The notes under the pieces: generated by a model | Told to the model about the DNA's origin: nothing | The model's input: the letters and a program-made list of their open reading frames with translations, nothing else | Database searches by the model: none | Position numbers and translations under genes: made by a program | Shown here: positions 13,258 through 22,038 of the stretch, one piece after another | Position numbering within the stretch: position 1 is the stretch's first letter | Layout of the letters: the number at the start of each line of letters is the position of its first letter | DNA from: Methylococcaceae bacterium | GTDB lineage: Bacteria > Pseudomonadota > Gammaproteobacteria > Methylococcales > Methylomonadaceae | Direction of reading: 5' to 3' | DNA: 38,408 nucleotides | Assembly (NCBI GenBank): GCA_021647145.1 | Contig: JAKIVF010000018.1 | Span: 1-38,408 of the forward strand

Positions 13258-13845
13258 ATGAATCCTGAATCACTCAGTTTTATTTTTCTAAGTGCCTTTT
13301 TAATCAATAATTTTGTATTGGCATTATTCTTAGGTTTATGTCCTTTTGTTGGCGTATCAGCTAAACGAGATACGGCTTTTAACATGAGCCTTGCTACGGC
13401 ATTTGTCATGTTTGTAAGCTCTACTTGTTCCTATGGAATTAATCTTGTATTAACAAGCTTTGACTTAGAGTTTTTGCGTTTAATCAGTTATATCGCTCTT
13501 ATTGCATCATCTGTTCAATTAGTTGAAATGGTGTTAAAGAAATTTAGCCCCGCCCTATTTAGAGCTTTAGGTATTTTCTTACCGTTAATCACAACCAACT
13601 GCGCTATTTTAGGTGTTGCCTTATTTCAAACATCCAGAGGCTATGATTTTTTGCAATCAGTTTCATTTAGCCTGGGAGCAGGAGCAGGATTTGGTTTGGC
13701 CATTATTTTAATGGCAGGGTTAAGAGAAAAGTTAGAACTATCGGACTTACCAAACATTACCCAGGCTGCTGCTTTAAGTATGATGTTAGCTGGAATTTTA
13801 TCATTAACTTTTATGGGGTTTGCAGGGCTTGGGACAACTGCTTAG
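13258..13845 (+). CDS. rnfA: RnfA, membrane subunit
   Basis: A 195-residue polytopic protein, homologous to RnfE in inverted topology. LFLGLCPFVGVSAK (Cys28) and ITTNCAILGVALF (Cys115) are the cysteine motifs for the intramembrane 2Fe-2S cluster. LAIILMAGLREKL is typical of the family. It starts 8 bp after the rnfE stop. Gene order here is D-G-E-A, not A-B-C-D-G-E as in E. coli rsx. Confidence 0.95.
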   Translation: MNPESLSFIFLSAFLINNFVLALFLGLCPFVGVSAKRDTAFNMSLATAFVMFVSSTCSYGINLVLTSFDLEFLRLISYIALIASSVQLVEMVLKKFSPALFRALGIFLPLITTNCAILGVALFQTSRGYDFLQSVSFSLGAGAGFGLAIILMAGLREKLELSDLPNITQAAALSMMLAGILSLTFMGFAGLGTTA

Positions 13846-13853
13846 AAAAAACT

Positions 13854-14036
13854 ATGTTTAATTTATTAATCACTATTACTATCATTTTTTCATTATTATT
13901 AGCTTGGATTTTAATCCAGCAAGCAGCTAGAAAATATGCAGCCAACCACCCTGAACTTGGTCCAGTAAAAGAAGAAGGCCTAGGTTGCGGAAAAACTTGC
14001 GGGTGTAAAAAAGGAAGTTGTGACCAAAAAAATTAA
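13854..14036 (+). CDS. Small membrane protein with four-cysteine tail, possible Rnf maturation factor
   Basis: A 60-residue protein. Residues 1-24 form one membrane helix (MFNLLITITIIFSLLLAWIL). The tail GLGCGKTCGCKKGSC has Cys45, Cys49, Cys51 and Cys56. It starts 8 bp after rnfA and closes the operon. The plan resembles NqrM, a small one-helix Cys-rich protein needed to mature the 2Fe-2S cluster held by NqrD and NqrE, the counterparts of RnfE and RnfA. The cysteine spacing is not identical to NqrM as I recall it. A role in iron delivery to the RnfA/RnfE cluster is inference from position and cysteines; a FeoB-associated-type protein is the alternative. Confidence 0.7.
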   Translation: MFNLLITITIIFSLLLAWILIQQAARKYAANHPELGPVKEEGLGCGKTCGCKKGSCDQKN

Positions 14037-14039
14037 ATG

Positions 14040-17000
14040 TCAAAACCTGTTATCCCAAGCCTTATCTAGTCGTTTAGCAGAAATAGGGTAAGCCGTTTTG
14101 ATTTGTTGTGCAAATAAGGAAATCCTAAATTCTTCAAGGTCCCAGCGAAATTTATCCTGCTCTGGGATCACGATTTCTTTTTGGGATTTTTTTTCTACTT
14201 CAACCCAATATCGTTTCCAATATCGATTTAGTTCTTGTAACGGCTTTATCTCATTTTTTTGTCTATCTAAACGATATTCAATTGCCTTTAAATAACGGGG
14301 AAGTGCTTTAAATTGACGATAAGGTAAATGACGAATAAAACCAGCATAAACAAGTAAGCTCAATTGGCTCTTTATATCATCAGCCGTGTCCTTTTGCGTA
14401 CCTGGTTGATCTAATTGTTTTTTTATAGTATTGACTCTTTCCATCACTTCTACCACTATTTTACCAATTTCATTGGCAAAACCGACCATATACTGTTTCT
14501 TATTTTTTAAACAATCATCAAAGGCAAATTGTGTACGAATATCACCCTCCTCAAGAAATGTTGCAGCTAAAATGGCAAATAACATGTCTTCTTTAAAGAT
14601 GCCTCCTGTTCTGCCGCCTACCAAAGGATGTTTTTCCAGTTTATTATAATTAAATTCCGTTGCGGGTGATTTTGGTAAATTTTTGATAATATACTGACTG
14701 TCTTTACGTGCCTGTAATTGAAACAGCCTAAGCAAACCCTCTTTATGCGCTAGTTCTGCTTTTGGCTTTGTATCAAAGATACGAACTCCTATTGCATCAC
14801 CCTCATCTATCATCGCAGGAAAACCAACAAAAGATTGCCCTTTTTGAATAAATTCATAGGTTTCAGGCAGATCATCAAAAGCCCATTGAATATACCCGGT
14901 ATGGTTTAATTCATCTGCTGCTATTTGGTCAAAACTATCTCCTGCCTTTTCAGTATGTTTATCCTGTAAAGCTTTTAAGTTTCTACCATATCCTATAGAC
15001 TGCCCCTTTTCATCAACCACCCGATAATTCATTTTTAAATGGTCACTCAGCAGATCAGAATTCCATTCCGTTAAAGGAATTGATTCACCTGTTATTTGTC
15101 GTAATCGCGCACCGAGCCATTCATATAAAGAACCTTTAAAATCAGGTTCTATTTCCAGGCAAGATTGTACTGTTTGTGGAACTGGCACAAAATATTTACG
15201 AAGCTGTTTGGGTAACGCCTTGATTAAGGCTATCACTTTTTCTTCAAGTAAACCAGGAACCAGCCATTCAAACGGTTGAGTTGATATTTGATTTAATTGA
15301 TGAACAGGAATAATAGCCGTCACCCCATCTTCATCATGCCCAGGTTCAAATCGATATTGCAGCTCAATGGATAAATTACCGACATTTTTATGATCAGGGT
15401 AATCCCAATCACTCACATACTCATCATCTTGACGAGTCAAATCTTCTTTAGTTAAAAATAATAGCTTGGGAGTCTCTTTTTCAGCGCTTTTACGCCACTT
15501 ATCTAATGTGATTCCATTAACCACTTCTTCAGGTAATTTTTTATCATAAAACTGATACAACCATTCTTCATCTTCAATTAAATCAACACGTCGTCCTTTA
15601 TGTTGAATATAACCAACTTCTTCTAGTAATTTATGATTGGCTTTAAAAAATGGCGCATTAGAATGATAGTCTTGAGCGACTAACCCACACCTGATAAACA
15701 TTTCCCTTGCTGCTTTTGGGTCAACATTCTCATACGGTATTTTTCTTTTAGGCTGTATGGTCAAGCCATAAAGTAGGACTCGCTCATAAATTGCACTACG
15801 CCCTACTTTCTTTTCCCAATGAGGTTCATAATAACTAGATTTCACAAGATGTTTAGCACATTGCTCTATCCACTGTGGTTCGATTTTAGCCACTGTTCGT
15901 GCATAGACTTTTGATGTTTCTACTTGCTCGGCTGCCATAATCCATTTTGGCTTTGGTTTATATTGCCCAGACCCTGGAAAAATAAAAAACTTTAAATTTC
16001 TAGCACCAATATATTCGTACTGCTCGTGCCGAAAACCAATGTTAGATAATAATCCTGGTAATATGGCGCAATGGATTGCTTCATACCCTGCTTCACTGGT
16101 ATTGGGTTTTAACTTTAACTCTCCTTTGATAACTTGCACAATTTGTGCATGTATATCAAACCATTCGCGCATTCTTATATAAGATAAAAAGTGTTCTTTA
16201 CAATATTTTCTTATTTTATTATTTGATAAAGCCTTTTTTTGAATTTCAAATACCTTCCAGATATTTAAAATAGTTAAAAAATCAGAGTCATCAATTTTAA
16301 ATTCTGTATGCTTACTATCAGCTTGCTGCATTTTATCAGCAGGCTTTTCACGAGGGTCTTGTATGCTTAATGCAGAAACAATAATAGAAATTTCAGTTAA
16401 ACAATTGAGTTTATCAGCAGCTAATAGCATTCTAGATAATTTTGGATCTGTCGGAATTTTTGCTAATTGTCGACCTATCAATGTAATTTTACCGCCCTTG
16501 TCTAAAGCATTAACTTCATGCAAAGAATTTTTTCCATCTCGAATCATCTTATCTTCAGGTGGCTCAAGGAAAGGAAAATCCTCTATATCACCTAGTTTTA
16601 ATGATGTCATTTGTAAAATAACTGATGATAAATTAGTCCGTAAAATTTCTGGCTCGGTAAATTCTGGTCGGGATAAATAATCTTCTTCTGAATATAAGCG
16701 AATACAAATGCCTTCCGCAACCCTTCCACAACGTCCGGCTCTTTGATTGGCACTCGCTTGAGAAATTTTTTCTATGGGTAGTCTCTGAATTTTACTCCGA
16801 TGACTGTAACGACTAATCCGAGCATGCCCTGTATCAATTACACTTCGAATCCCGGGAACAGTTAATGAGGTTTCTGCAACATTCGTTGCTAAAACTATAC
16901 GCCGGCTACCTTTTGGTTTAAAAACTCGTTCCTGCTCACTAACACTTAACTTTGAATATAAAGGCAAAATTTCACATTTAATCGGATGATGCTTCTTTAA

Positions 17001-17927
17001 AGATTCTGTTGTTTCTCTAATTTCTCTTTCACCATTCAAAAAAATTAAAATATCGCCAGGTAAATCGCGATGTAGTTCATCAACCGCATCTAAAATCCCT
17101 TGCTGTATATCTGCCGCAGTTTCATCATCCTCTTCGATCAATTCAATCGATCTATACCGAACTTCTACTGGGAAAGTCCGCCCTGATACATTAATTATTG
17201 GAGCTCCATTAAAATGCTTAGAAAAGCGTCCAGGATCGATCGTTGCAGAAGTAATAATTAATTTTAAATCTGACCGCCTAGGTAACAACCAACGCATGTA
17301 ACCTATTAAAAAATCTATATTTAGGCTACGTTCATGTGCCTCATCTATTATAATTGTATCGTATTGATTTAAATAAGGATCATTTTGTGACTCAGCCAAT
17401 AAAATACCATCAGTCATTAATTTAATTAAAGACTGATCGTGAGTTTTGTCGTAAAAACGAACTTTATAGCCAACAGCTTGACCGACTTTTTGCCCCAGTT
17501 CTTCGGCTATTCTGTCAGCTACAGTTCTTGCAGCAATTCTCCTAGGTTGTGTATGACCAATAAAACCATTAACGCCTCGACCGATCTCCAAACAAATTTT
17601 AGGTATTTGTGTGGTTTTACCCGACCCTGTTTCTCCACATAAAATCAATACTTGGTTTTGTTTTATTAATTGAGCAATTTCATCCTTTTTTTCTATAACA
17701 GGTAAATCAGGATAATTAATAATAGGTATATTTGCTTTGCGCTGAATACATTTATTAATAGAGTGATCTATTTGAGACTGCAAGGTTGTCAACTTTTCAA
17801 CAGAAAGACACCCTTTTTTGTAGTCGCTACGAAAACGATCTAATAACCGTTTATGTCGATATTTATCGACATTCATGCAAAACTGCAACTTTTTTGACAG
17901 TTGTTTAATTAAATCTTGGCTAGGCAT
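14040..17927 (-). CDS. hrpA: HrpA-type DEAH-box RNA helicase
   Basis: A 1295-residue protein from ATG 17925-17927 (a TTG one codon earlier is possible). It has Walker A GETGSGKT at about 98-105, DEAH at 195-198, SATI, and motif VI QRAGRCGRV. The long C-terminal region, including DWNYP-like and DUF3418-type sequence such as WLVPGLLEEKV, is characteristic of HrpA and the length matches E. coli HrpA (about 1300). HrpA acts on structured mRNA and on stalled ribosomes. It converges on the rnf operon with only 3 bp between stop codons, so the two transcripts must overlap or end inside each other. Confidence 0.95.
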   Translation of the reverse strand: MPSQDLIKQLSKKLQFCMNVDKYRHKRLLDRFRSDYKKGCLSVEKLTTLQSQIDHSINKCIQRKANIPIINYPDLPVIEKKDEIAQLIKQNQVLILCGETGSGKTTQIPKICLEIGRGVNGFIGHTQPRRIAARTVADRIAEELGQKVGQAVGYKVRFYDKTHDQSLIKLMTDGILLAESQNDPYLNQYDTIIIDEAHERSLNIDFLIGYMRWLLPRRSDLKLIITSATIDPGRFSKHFNGAPIINVSGRTFPVEVRYRSIELIEEDDETAADIQQGILDAVDELHRDLPGDILIFLNGEREIRETTESLKKHHPIKCEILPLYSKLSVSEQERVFKPKGSRRIVLATNVAETSLTVPGIRSVIDTGHARISRYSHRSKIQRLPIEKISQASANQRAGRCGRVAEGICIRLYSEEDYLSRPEFTEPEILRTNLSSVILQMTSLKLGDIEDFPFLEPPEDKMIRDGKNSLHEVNALDKGGKITLIGRQLAKIPTDPKLSRMLLAADKLNCLTEISIIVSALSIQDPREKPADKMQQADSKHTEFKIDDSDFLTILNIWKVFEIQKKALSNNKIRKYCKEHFLSYIRMREWFDIHAQIVQVIKGELKLKPNTSEAGYEAIHCAILPGLLSNIGFRHEQYEYIGARNLKFFIFPGSGQYKPKPKWIMAAEQVETSKVYARTVAKIEPQWIEQCAKHLVKSSYYEPHWEKKVGRSAIYERVLLYGLTIQPKRKIPYENVDPKAAREMFIRCGLVAQDYHSNAPFFKANHKLLEEVGYIQHKGRRVDLIEDEEWLYQFYDKKLPEEVVNGITLDKWRKSAEKETPKLLFLTKEDLTRQDDEYVSDWDYPDHKNVGNLSIELQYRFEPGHDEDGVTAIIPVHQLNQISTQPFEWLVPGLLEEKVIALIKALPKQLRKYFVPVPQTVQSCLEIEPDFKGSLYEWLGARLRQITGESIPLTEWNSDLLSDHLKMNYRVVDEKGQSIGYGRNLKALQDKHTEKAGDSFDQIAADELNHTGYIQWAFDDLPETYEFIQKGQSFVGFPAMIDEGDAIGVRIFDTKPKAELAHKEGLLRLFQLQARKDSQYIIKNLPKSPATEFNYNKLEKHPLVGGRTGGIFKEDMLFAILAATFLEEGDIRTQFAFDDCLKNKKQYMVGFANEIGKIVVEVMERVNTIKKQLDQPGTQKDTADDIKSQLSLLVYAGFIRHLPYRQFKALPRYLKAIEYRLDRQKNEIKPLQELNRYWKRYWVEVEKKSQKEIVIPEQDKFRWDLEEFRISLFAQQIKTAYPISAKRLDKAWDNRF

Positions 17928-18201
17928 CAATTATGAACAAAAATATTCATTATACTTGAATAGTAAATACTTCAAAAAACCATATTTACGCTATCTCGAT
18001 GCATATAATCGATTAGTCATAATGGTAAACTACTTTTTAAAATACTAACTTTATTTAAAATTGAAGGCGAATATGAATTTAAGTAAAATTAATCATTATT
18101 TCTACTTTGATTCAAACGTGTTAACTAAATTTTCTGTATATTCAAAGTTAAAACTATAGCTTTTTTTCTTAATAAGCTATGGCTTACTCTAAAAACAAAA
18201 A

Positions 18202-19404
18202 ATGCAAAACTTGATAACAATAGACAGCTTAATAATCATAAAATCTTTTTTTATCACATTTTTTTTATTGCTAACTCTGCCTCCACTAGCAAAAAAAATT
18301 GGTCATACTGATTCACCTAGCTCCAGAAAAAAACACGCTGGTGAAGTACCTTTAGTCGGTGGACTTAGTATTTTTTTATGCCTATTAATTCTATATTATT
18401 GGCTTCCCATTAAAAACCATGCCTATATACTAGCTGCATCATTAATAGTCATTTGCGGAACTATAGATGACAATAGAGAACTTAGCGCAAAAGTTCGAAT
18501 ATTTATTGAAATGATAGCAGCACTGATCATGATTAAATGGGGTGGAATCGAAATAAATAATTTAGGAAACCTCTTTGGCTTTGGTGATATCTCATTAGGT
18601 AAATTCTCATCAATTTTTACGGTCTTTGCAATAATTGGTGGGGTCAATGCTTTTAATATGCTTGATGGTATAGATGGTTTAGCAGGCTCTCTATCCTTAT
18701 TGGTGTTTATTCTCATTTTTATTATTGCTTTAACTACACCTGAAATCATTTCCTTATGTTTGCTATTTATTTCCGCAATCATTGCCTTTTTATTATTTAA
18801 TCTACGTATTTTTGGTCGTAAGAAAGCCTCTATTTTTTTAGGTGACACTGGTAGCATGCTCTTTGGTTTCACCATTTGCTGTCTTCTTATTGAAGCCTCT
18901 AAAATTGAAAAAAATATTATCTCACCAGTCACTGTTCTTTGGATAATAGCCATCCCTCTTTTTGATTCAATTTCAATTATGATCCGTCGTATTCGAAAAG
19001 GTCAATCACCATTTGCCCCAGACAGAGAACACTTCCATCATATACTCCTACTTGCAGGGTATTCTGTTAATCAAACCGTTGGTATTATTCTTTTAATTGC
19101 ATTTACAGCCGGATCATTTGGGATATTAGGCGATAGATTGTTTAATTTTCCTGAATGGCTAATGTTTTACATATTTATAAGCTTCTTCTACCTTTATTAT
19201 TGGGGAATGACTCACTCGTGGAAATTAATGAAACTTGCTCGTTACCTCCGCGAGCACAATCAAGACAGAAGAAAGGTCAAAAGAAGACAACAAAGTTTAA
19301 CTTATTCTGGTCAAAACAGACGTATTTTATCTGATAGACGTAGTGGAAAAGAAAGGCGCTATCACGATATAAGAAAAGAGATATATAAAGAAAGAAGAAA
19401 TTAA
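18202..19404 (+). CDS. wecA: WecA-type undecaprenyl-phosphate sugar-1-phosphate transferase
   Basis: A 400-residue polytopic protein of the MraY/WecA family. Active-site features are DD at 89-90, NMLDGIDGLAG (Asp155, Asp158), IFLGDTGS (Asp215) and the HFHH motif at 277-280. It transfers a HexNAc-1-phosphate, typically GlcNAc, to undecaprenyl phosphate to begin O-antigen, enterobacterial-common-antigen-like or exopolysaccharide synthesis. Beyond the last membrane segment (about residue 340) is an unusually basic cytoplasmic tail with RRKVKRRQQ and RRILSDRRSGKERRYHD. A WecG-type transferase follows at 22039-22818. The exact donor sugar cannot be read from the sequence. Confidence 0.9.
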   Translation: MQNLITIDSLIIIKSFFITFFLLLTLPPLAKKIGHTDSPSSRKKHAGEVPLVGGLSIFLCLLILYYWLPIKNHAYILAASLIVICGTIDDNRELSAKVRIFIEMIAALIMIKWGGIEINNLGNLFGFGDISLGKFSSIFTVFAIIGGVNAFNMLDGIDGLAGSLSLLVFILIFIIALTTPEIISLCLLFISAIIAFLLFNLRIFGRKKASIFLGDTGSMLFGFTICCLLIEASKIEKNIISPVTVLWIIAIPLFDSISIMIRRIRKGQSPFAPDREHFHHILLLAGYSVNQTVGIILLIAFTAGSFGILGDRLFNFPEWLMFYIFISFFYLYYWGMTHSWKLMKLARYLREHNQDRRKVKRRQQSLTYSGQNRRILSDRRSGKERRYHDIRKEIYKERRN

Positions 19405-20132
19405 ACTCTTATCAAAATATTTGTAATTCTGGTGAATATCTCTTATAGAAAAACAATTAATTTTAACACAGCATATTACCTTTTCAGCCTGGCTTTAGTT
19501 TGGTTTAGATAAAGTTATATCTTGCTCTTTTATTAACCGTCCACTCAATACAGTAGCTTGCCTTCAGCATAATAAAGCTTATAATTCCAGAGTTGTTTAT
19601 AATAATTTTATTACTTCATCATTAACAGAAATTCTTCTTTGTCGGTTTAGACTCATTTCGTATTGGAGAAGGCTTGAACTTGAATATAAAATCAATATTA
19701 TGCTAGTATAATTAATTCGTTTAAACTTGCTCAGTTGTTGATGTTTATGATTATTTTTATTCAGTTAAATCTGAGAAAAACCCCGCTGACACTGATAAAA
19801 GAAATTGTCGAAAAATAAGCTATATTTATATAAAAGTAATTTTTTTACTATTTAGGATACCCCCTTTATATTTGATGAATGGAACCTTGAATCAAAATAT
19901 TATCCAATTCATTCGCTGAAACCCGTCGTAATAGCTTGAGGTTCGCCTTGATCTTGAATTTTTTGGTTCTAAATCTTGCTTATCCACAAATATAGATAGA
20001 GATATACCTATTACTAAATCAACTAACCACGCAAATCAAGCCTATGAAGAACCTCTTGATATTTCATAACGTTGCTTTAATTGCTTTTACAAGAAAACCT
20101 TAACTGAATACAAACACAGGACTATCCGGTAC
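19405..20132. other. AT-rich intergenic region with decayed sequence
   Basis: No convincing gene was found in these 728 bp. The stretch 19610-19675 is a decayed copy of sequence also present at 26823-26886. The rest is AT-rich with many stops in all frames. A promoter for the oxidoreductase gene at 20133 probably lies at the right end. Confidence 0.6.
19610..19675 (-). repeat. Decayed repeat, first copy
   Basis: ATTACTTCATCAT, then TTTGTCGG and ATTGGAGAAGGCT, align in order with 26823-26886 with several mismatches and small gaps. At the second copy this sequence adjoins a transposase-like fragment, so both may descend from one mobile element. Confidence 0.5.
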
Positions 20133-21149
20133 ATGATAAATTTAGCACTGGTCGGAGTAGGAAAAATGGGCATGTCCCATTATGCAATACTATCAGCCCA
20201 CCCAGAAATAGAAATCACCGCTATATGTGATAACGCAACCTTCCTAACCTCCACTTTCAATAAGCAAACAGGCGTCAAGGTTTATAAAGATCATAAAAAA
20301 ATGTTCAATGAATGCGAATTGAATGCAGTTGTCATTTCTACACCTAATTCAACACATTTTGAAATTGCAAATATGGCTTTGGAAAAAGGTATTCACGTAT
20401 TCGTGGAAAAACCACTATGCCTAGACCCAAAAGAAAGTTTGCAACTTTCTGAACTAGCAAAAAAAAATAAGCTTGTTAGCCAAGTAGGCTACCACAATCG
20501 CTTTATTGGAACTTTTCAAGAAATGCGCCGATTGATAAAAGCTGGGGCAATTGGGGATATTTATCATATTGAAGGTAAAGCATATGGTCAGGTGGTTACA
20601 AAACCAAAACCTGGTATGACATGGCGATCAAAAAAATCAGAGGGAGGCGGTTGTCTTCATGATTACGCATGTCACGTACTTGACTTAATGAGCTTTGTAT
20701 CAGAAACACCAGAAACAGTTAAGTCTGCTCAATTACAATCAATTTTTTCTTCGGACATTGAAGATGCAGTTTATGCCACACTAAGCTATAAATCTGGGGC
20801 AACAGGCTATCTTGAAGCTAATTGGAGTGATGAATCAGTTCGTAAAATGAGTACAACCATCACTGTTTACGGAAAAAATGGTAAGATTATTACCGATAGA
20901 CAAGAAATCCGTGTCTACCTTAAACCAAAACAGACCTTCGAATCCTTTGAGGAAGGCTGGACATCTCGCTATATTACCGAATTACAAAAACCAGTTAACT
21001 TTTACTTACGTGGCGAAGAATACTCAGCTCAGCTTGATCAATTTATAGACGCAATTCTGGGTAAAGATGTTGATGTCGATAGCTCTTTTGTTAATGCAGC
21101 TGAAACAGATATTATTATTGATGAAATTTCAAAATTAGGAAAAGCTTGA
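20133..21149 (+). CDS. Gfo/Idh/MocA-family oxidoreductase
   Basis: A 338-residue protein. The N-terminal Rossmann fold has LVGVGKMGMSH (6-16), VISTPNSTH near 67-75 and the EKP motif at 92-94 whose lysine is catalytic in the family. The C-terminal beta-sheet domain follows with QVGYHNRF and GGGCLHDYACHVLDL, the latter giving the conserved Asp and His. Such enzymes oxidise or reduce sugars or sugar nucleotides with NAD(P). It lies next to a WecG-type glycosyltransferase, so a glycan-precursor role is likely; the substrate is unknown. It ends 2 bp before the next start. Confidence 0.88.
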   Translation: MINLALVGVGKMGMSHYAILSAHPEIEITAICDNATFLTSTFNKQTGVKVYKDHKKMFNECELNAVVISTPNSTHFEIANMALEKGIHVFVEKPLCLDPKESLQLSELAKKNKLVSQVGYHNRFIGTFQEMRRLIKAGAIGDIYHIEGKAYGQVVTKPKPGMTWRSKKSEGGGCLHDYACHVLDLMSFVSETPETVKSAQLQSIFSSDIEDAVYATLSYKSGATGYLEANWSDESVRKMSTTITVYGKNGKIITDRQEIRVYLKPKQTFESFEEGWTSRYITELQKPVNFYLRGEEYSAQLDQFIDAILGKDVDVDSSFVNAAETDIIIDEISKLGKA

Positions 21150-21151
21150 TC

Positions 21152-22018
21152 ATGACACCTCAAAAAATTCTATTTGGTGATAACCAGTTTTTCGGCGTAA
21201 ATCATATGTCGGAAGAAAAAGCACGCTCACAATCAATGAAATTTCGTGATACGGCTTCAATTATGCGAGTATTGGATGACGCTTACGATGCAGGAATCAA
21301 AGTTTTTATGTGCACAACCTATGATCGTGTAGGTGAGATTGCCGGAATAGTAAAAAACAACCCACAGAGGTACCCAGACTTTGAATTCTATCCCTGTATG
21401 CCCTACGCTCATAAATATGCCAATTCAGTAGGTGAAGTTGGAATCATCAAAACTTTAAAAAACTTTTCCCCCTCTGGTGTAATGAACACCTTAGTTCGCG
21501 GAGCAGTTTCAGTCGTCACTGAAGATATCAGTAAAATGATGCAATTATTAGTAGATACTGAAATGAAAAAATTTGAAGGAGTGAAGACACCTGTTATATT
21601 TCTACAAAATGTTGTTACTGATCTTCTTTTAGGGCTTAAATTCTACGATATGCTAGGGGACTATCATAAATATATACAAGATAAATTTGGCGCAGAAGCG
21701 GGCTTTATCACCATGAACTTGCCCTTACTTTTAAGAGTATTGAATGAGCAAGGCATAAAAAACCCAATTGTTTGTGCAAATATAAATAAAATTGGATTCC
21801 GCATGTGTGGAGGAATTGAGGAGTACAAAAAAGTCATCGCTCAAGGCAATAGCAGAGTTATTGCCATGTCAGTTCTTGCATCCGGCGCCATACCACCGAA
21901 AGAGGCGATTGAATGGGTCTGTAATATTGAAGGGCTTGATTCAATAGTCTTTGGTGCATCCTCTGCTGCAAATATAAATAATACCAAGAGCTTAATTGAC
22001 GAGCTTTGGAACCTTTAA
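21152..22018 (+). CDS. Unassigned TIM-barrel-like protein of a glycan cluster
   Basis: A 288-residue soluble protein from ATG 21152 (AGGA about 10 bp upstream; a TTG at 21146 is weaker). It starts KILFGDNQFFGVNHMSEEKA and contains DAGIKVFMCTTYDRVGE, NPIVCANINKIGFRMCGGIE, VIAMSVLASGAIPPKEA and SIVFGASSAANI near the end. The repeating beta-alpha pattern with Gly-rich turns and the terminal VFGASS resemble aldo/keto-reductase or aldolase-type barrels, but I do not recognise a defined family. No membrane segment or signal peptide is visible. It is packed between the Gfo/Idh gene and wecG in one operon, so it probably acts on the same sugar intermediate. Confidence 0.8.
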   Translation: MTPQKILFGDNQFFGVNHMSEEKARSQSMKFRDTASIMRVLDDAYDAGIKVFMCTTYDRVGEIAGIVKNNPQRYPDFEFYPCMPYAHKYANSVGEVGIIKTLKNFSPSGVMNTLVRGAVSVVTEDISKMMQLLVDTEMKKFEGVKTPVIFLQNVVTDLLLGLKFYDMLGDYHKYIQDKFGAEAGFITMNLPLLLRVLNEQGIKNPIVCANINKIGFRMCGGIEEYKKVIAQGNSRVIAMSVLASGAIPPKEAIEWVCNIEGLDSIVFGASSAANINNTKSLIDELWNL

Positions 22019-22038
22019 TTCAAGATTTATTTTATAAA

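Noticed and set aside
13283..13300. TTTTTCTAAGTGCCTTTTT resembling half of the CRISPR repeat, as a possible off-array repeat
   Set aside because: It lies in the conserved FIFLSAFLINN stretch of rnfA and lacks the second half and the hairpin.
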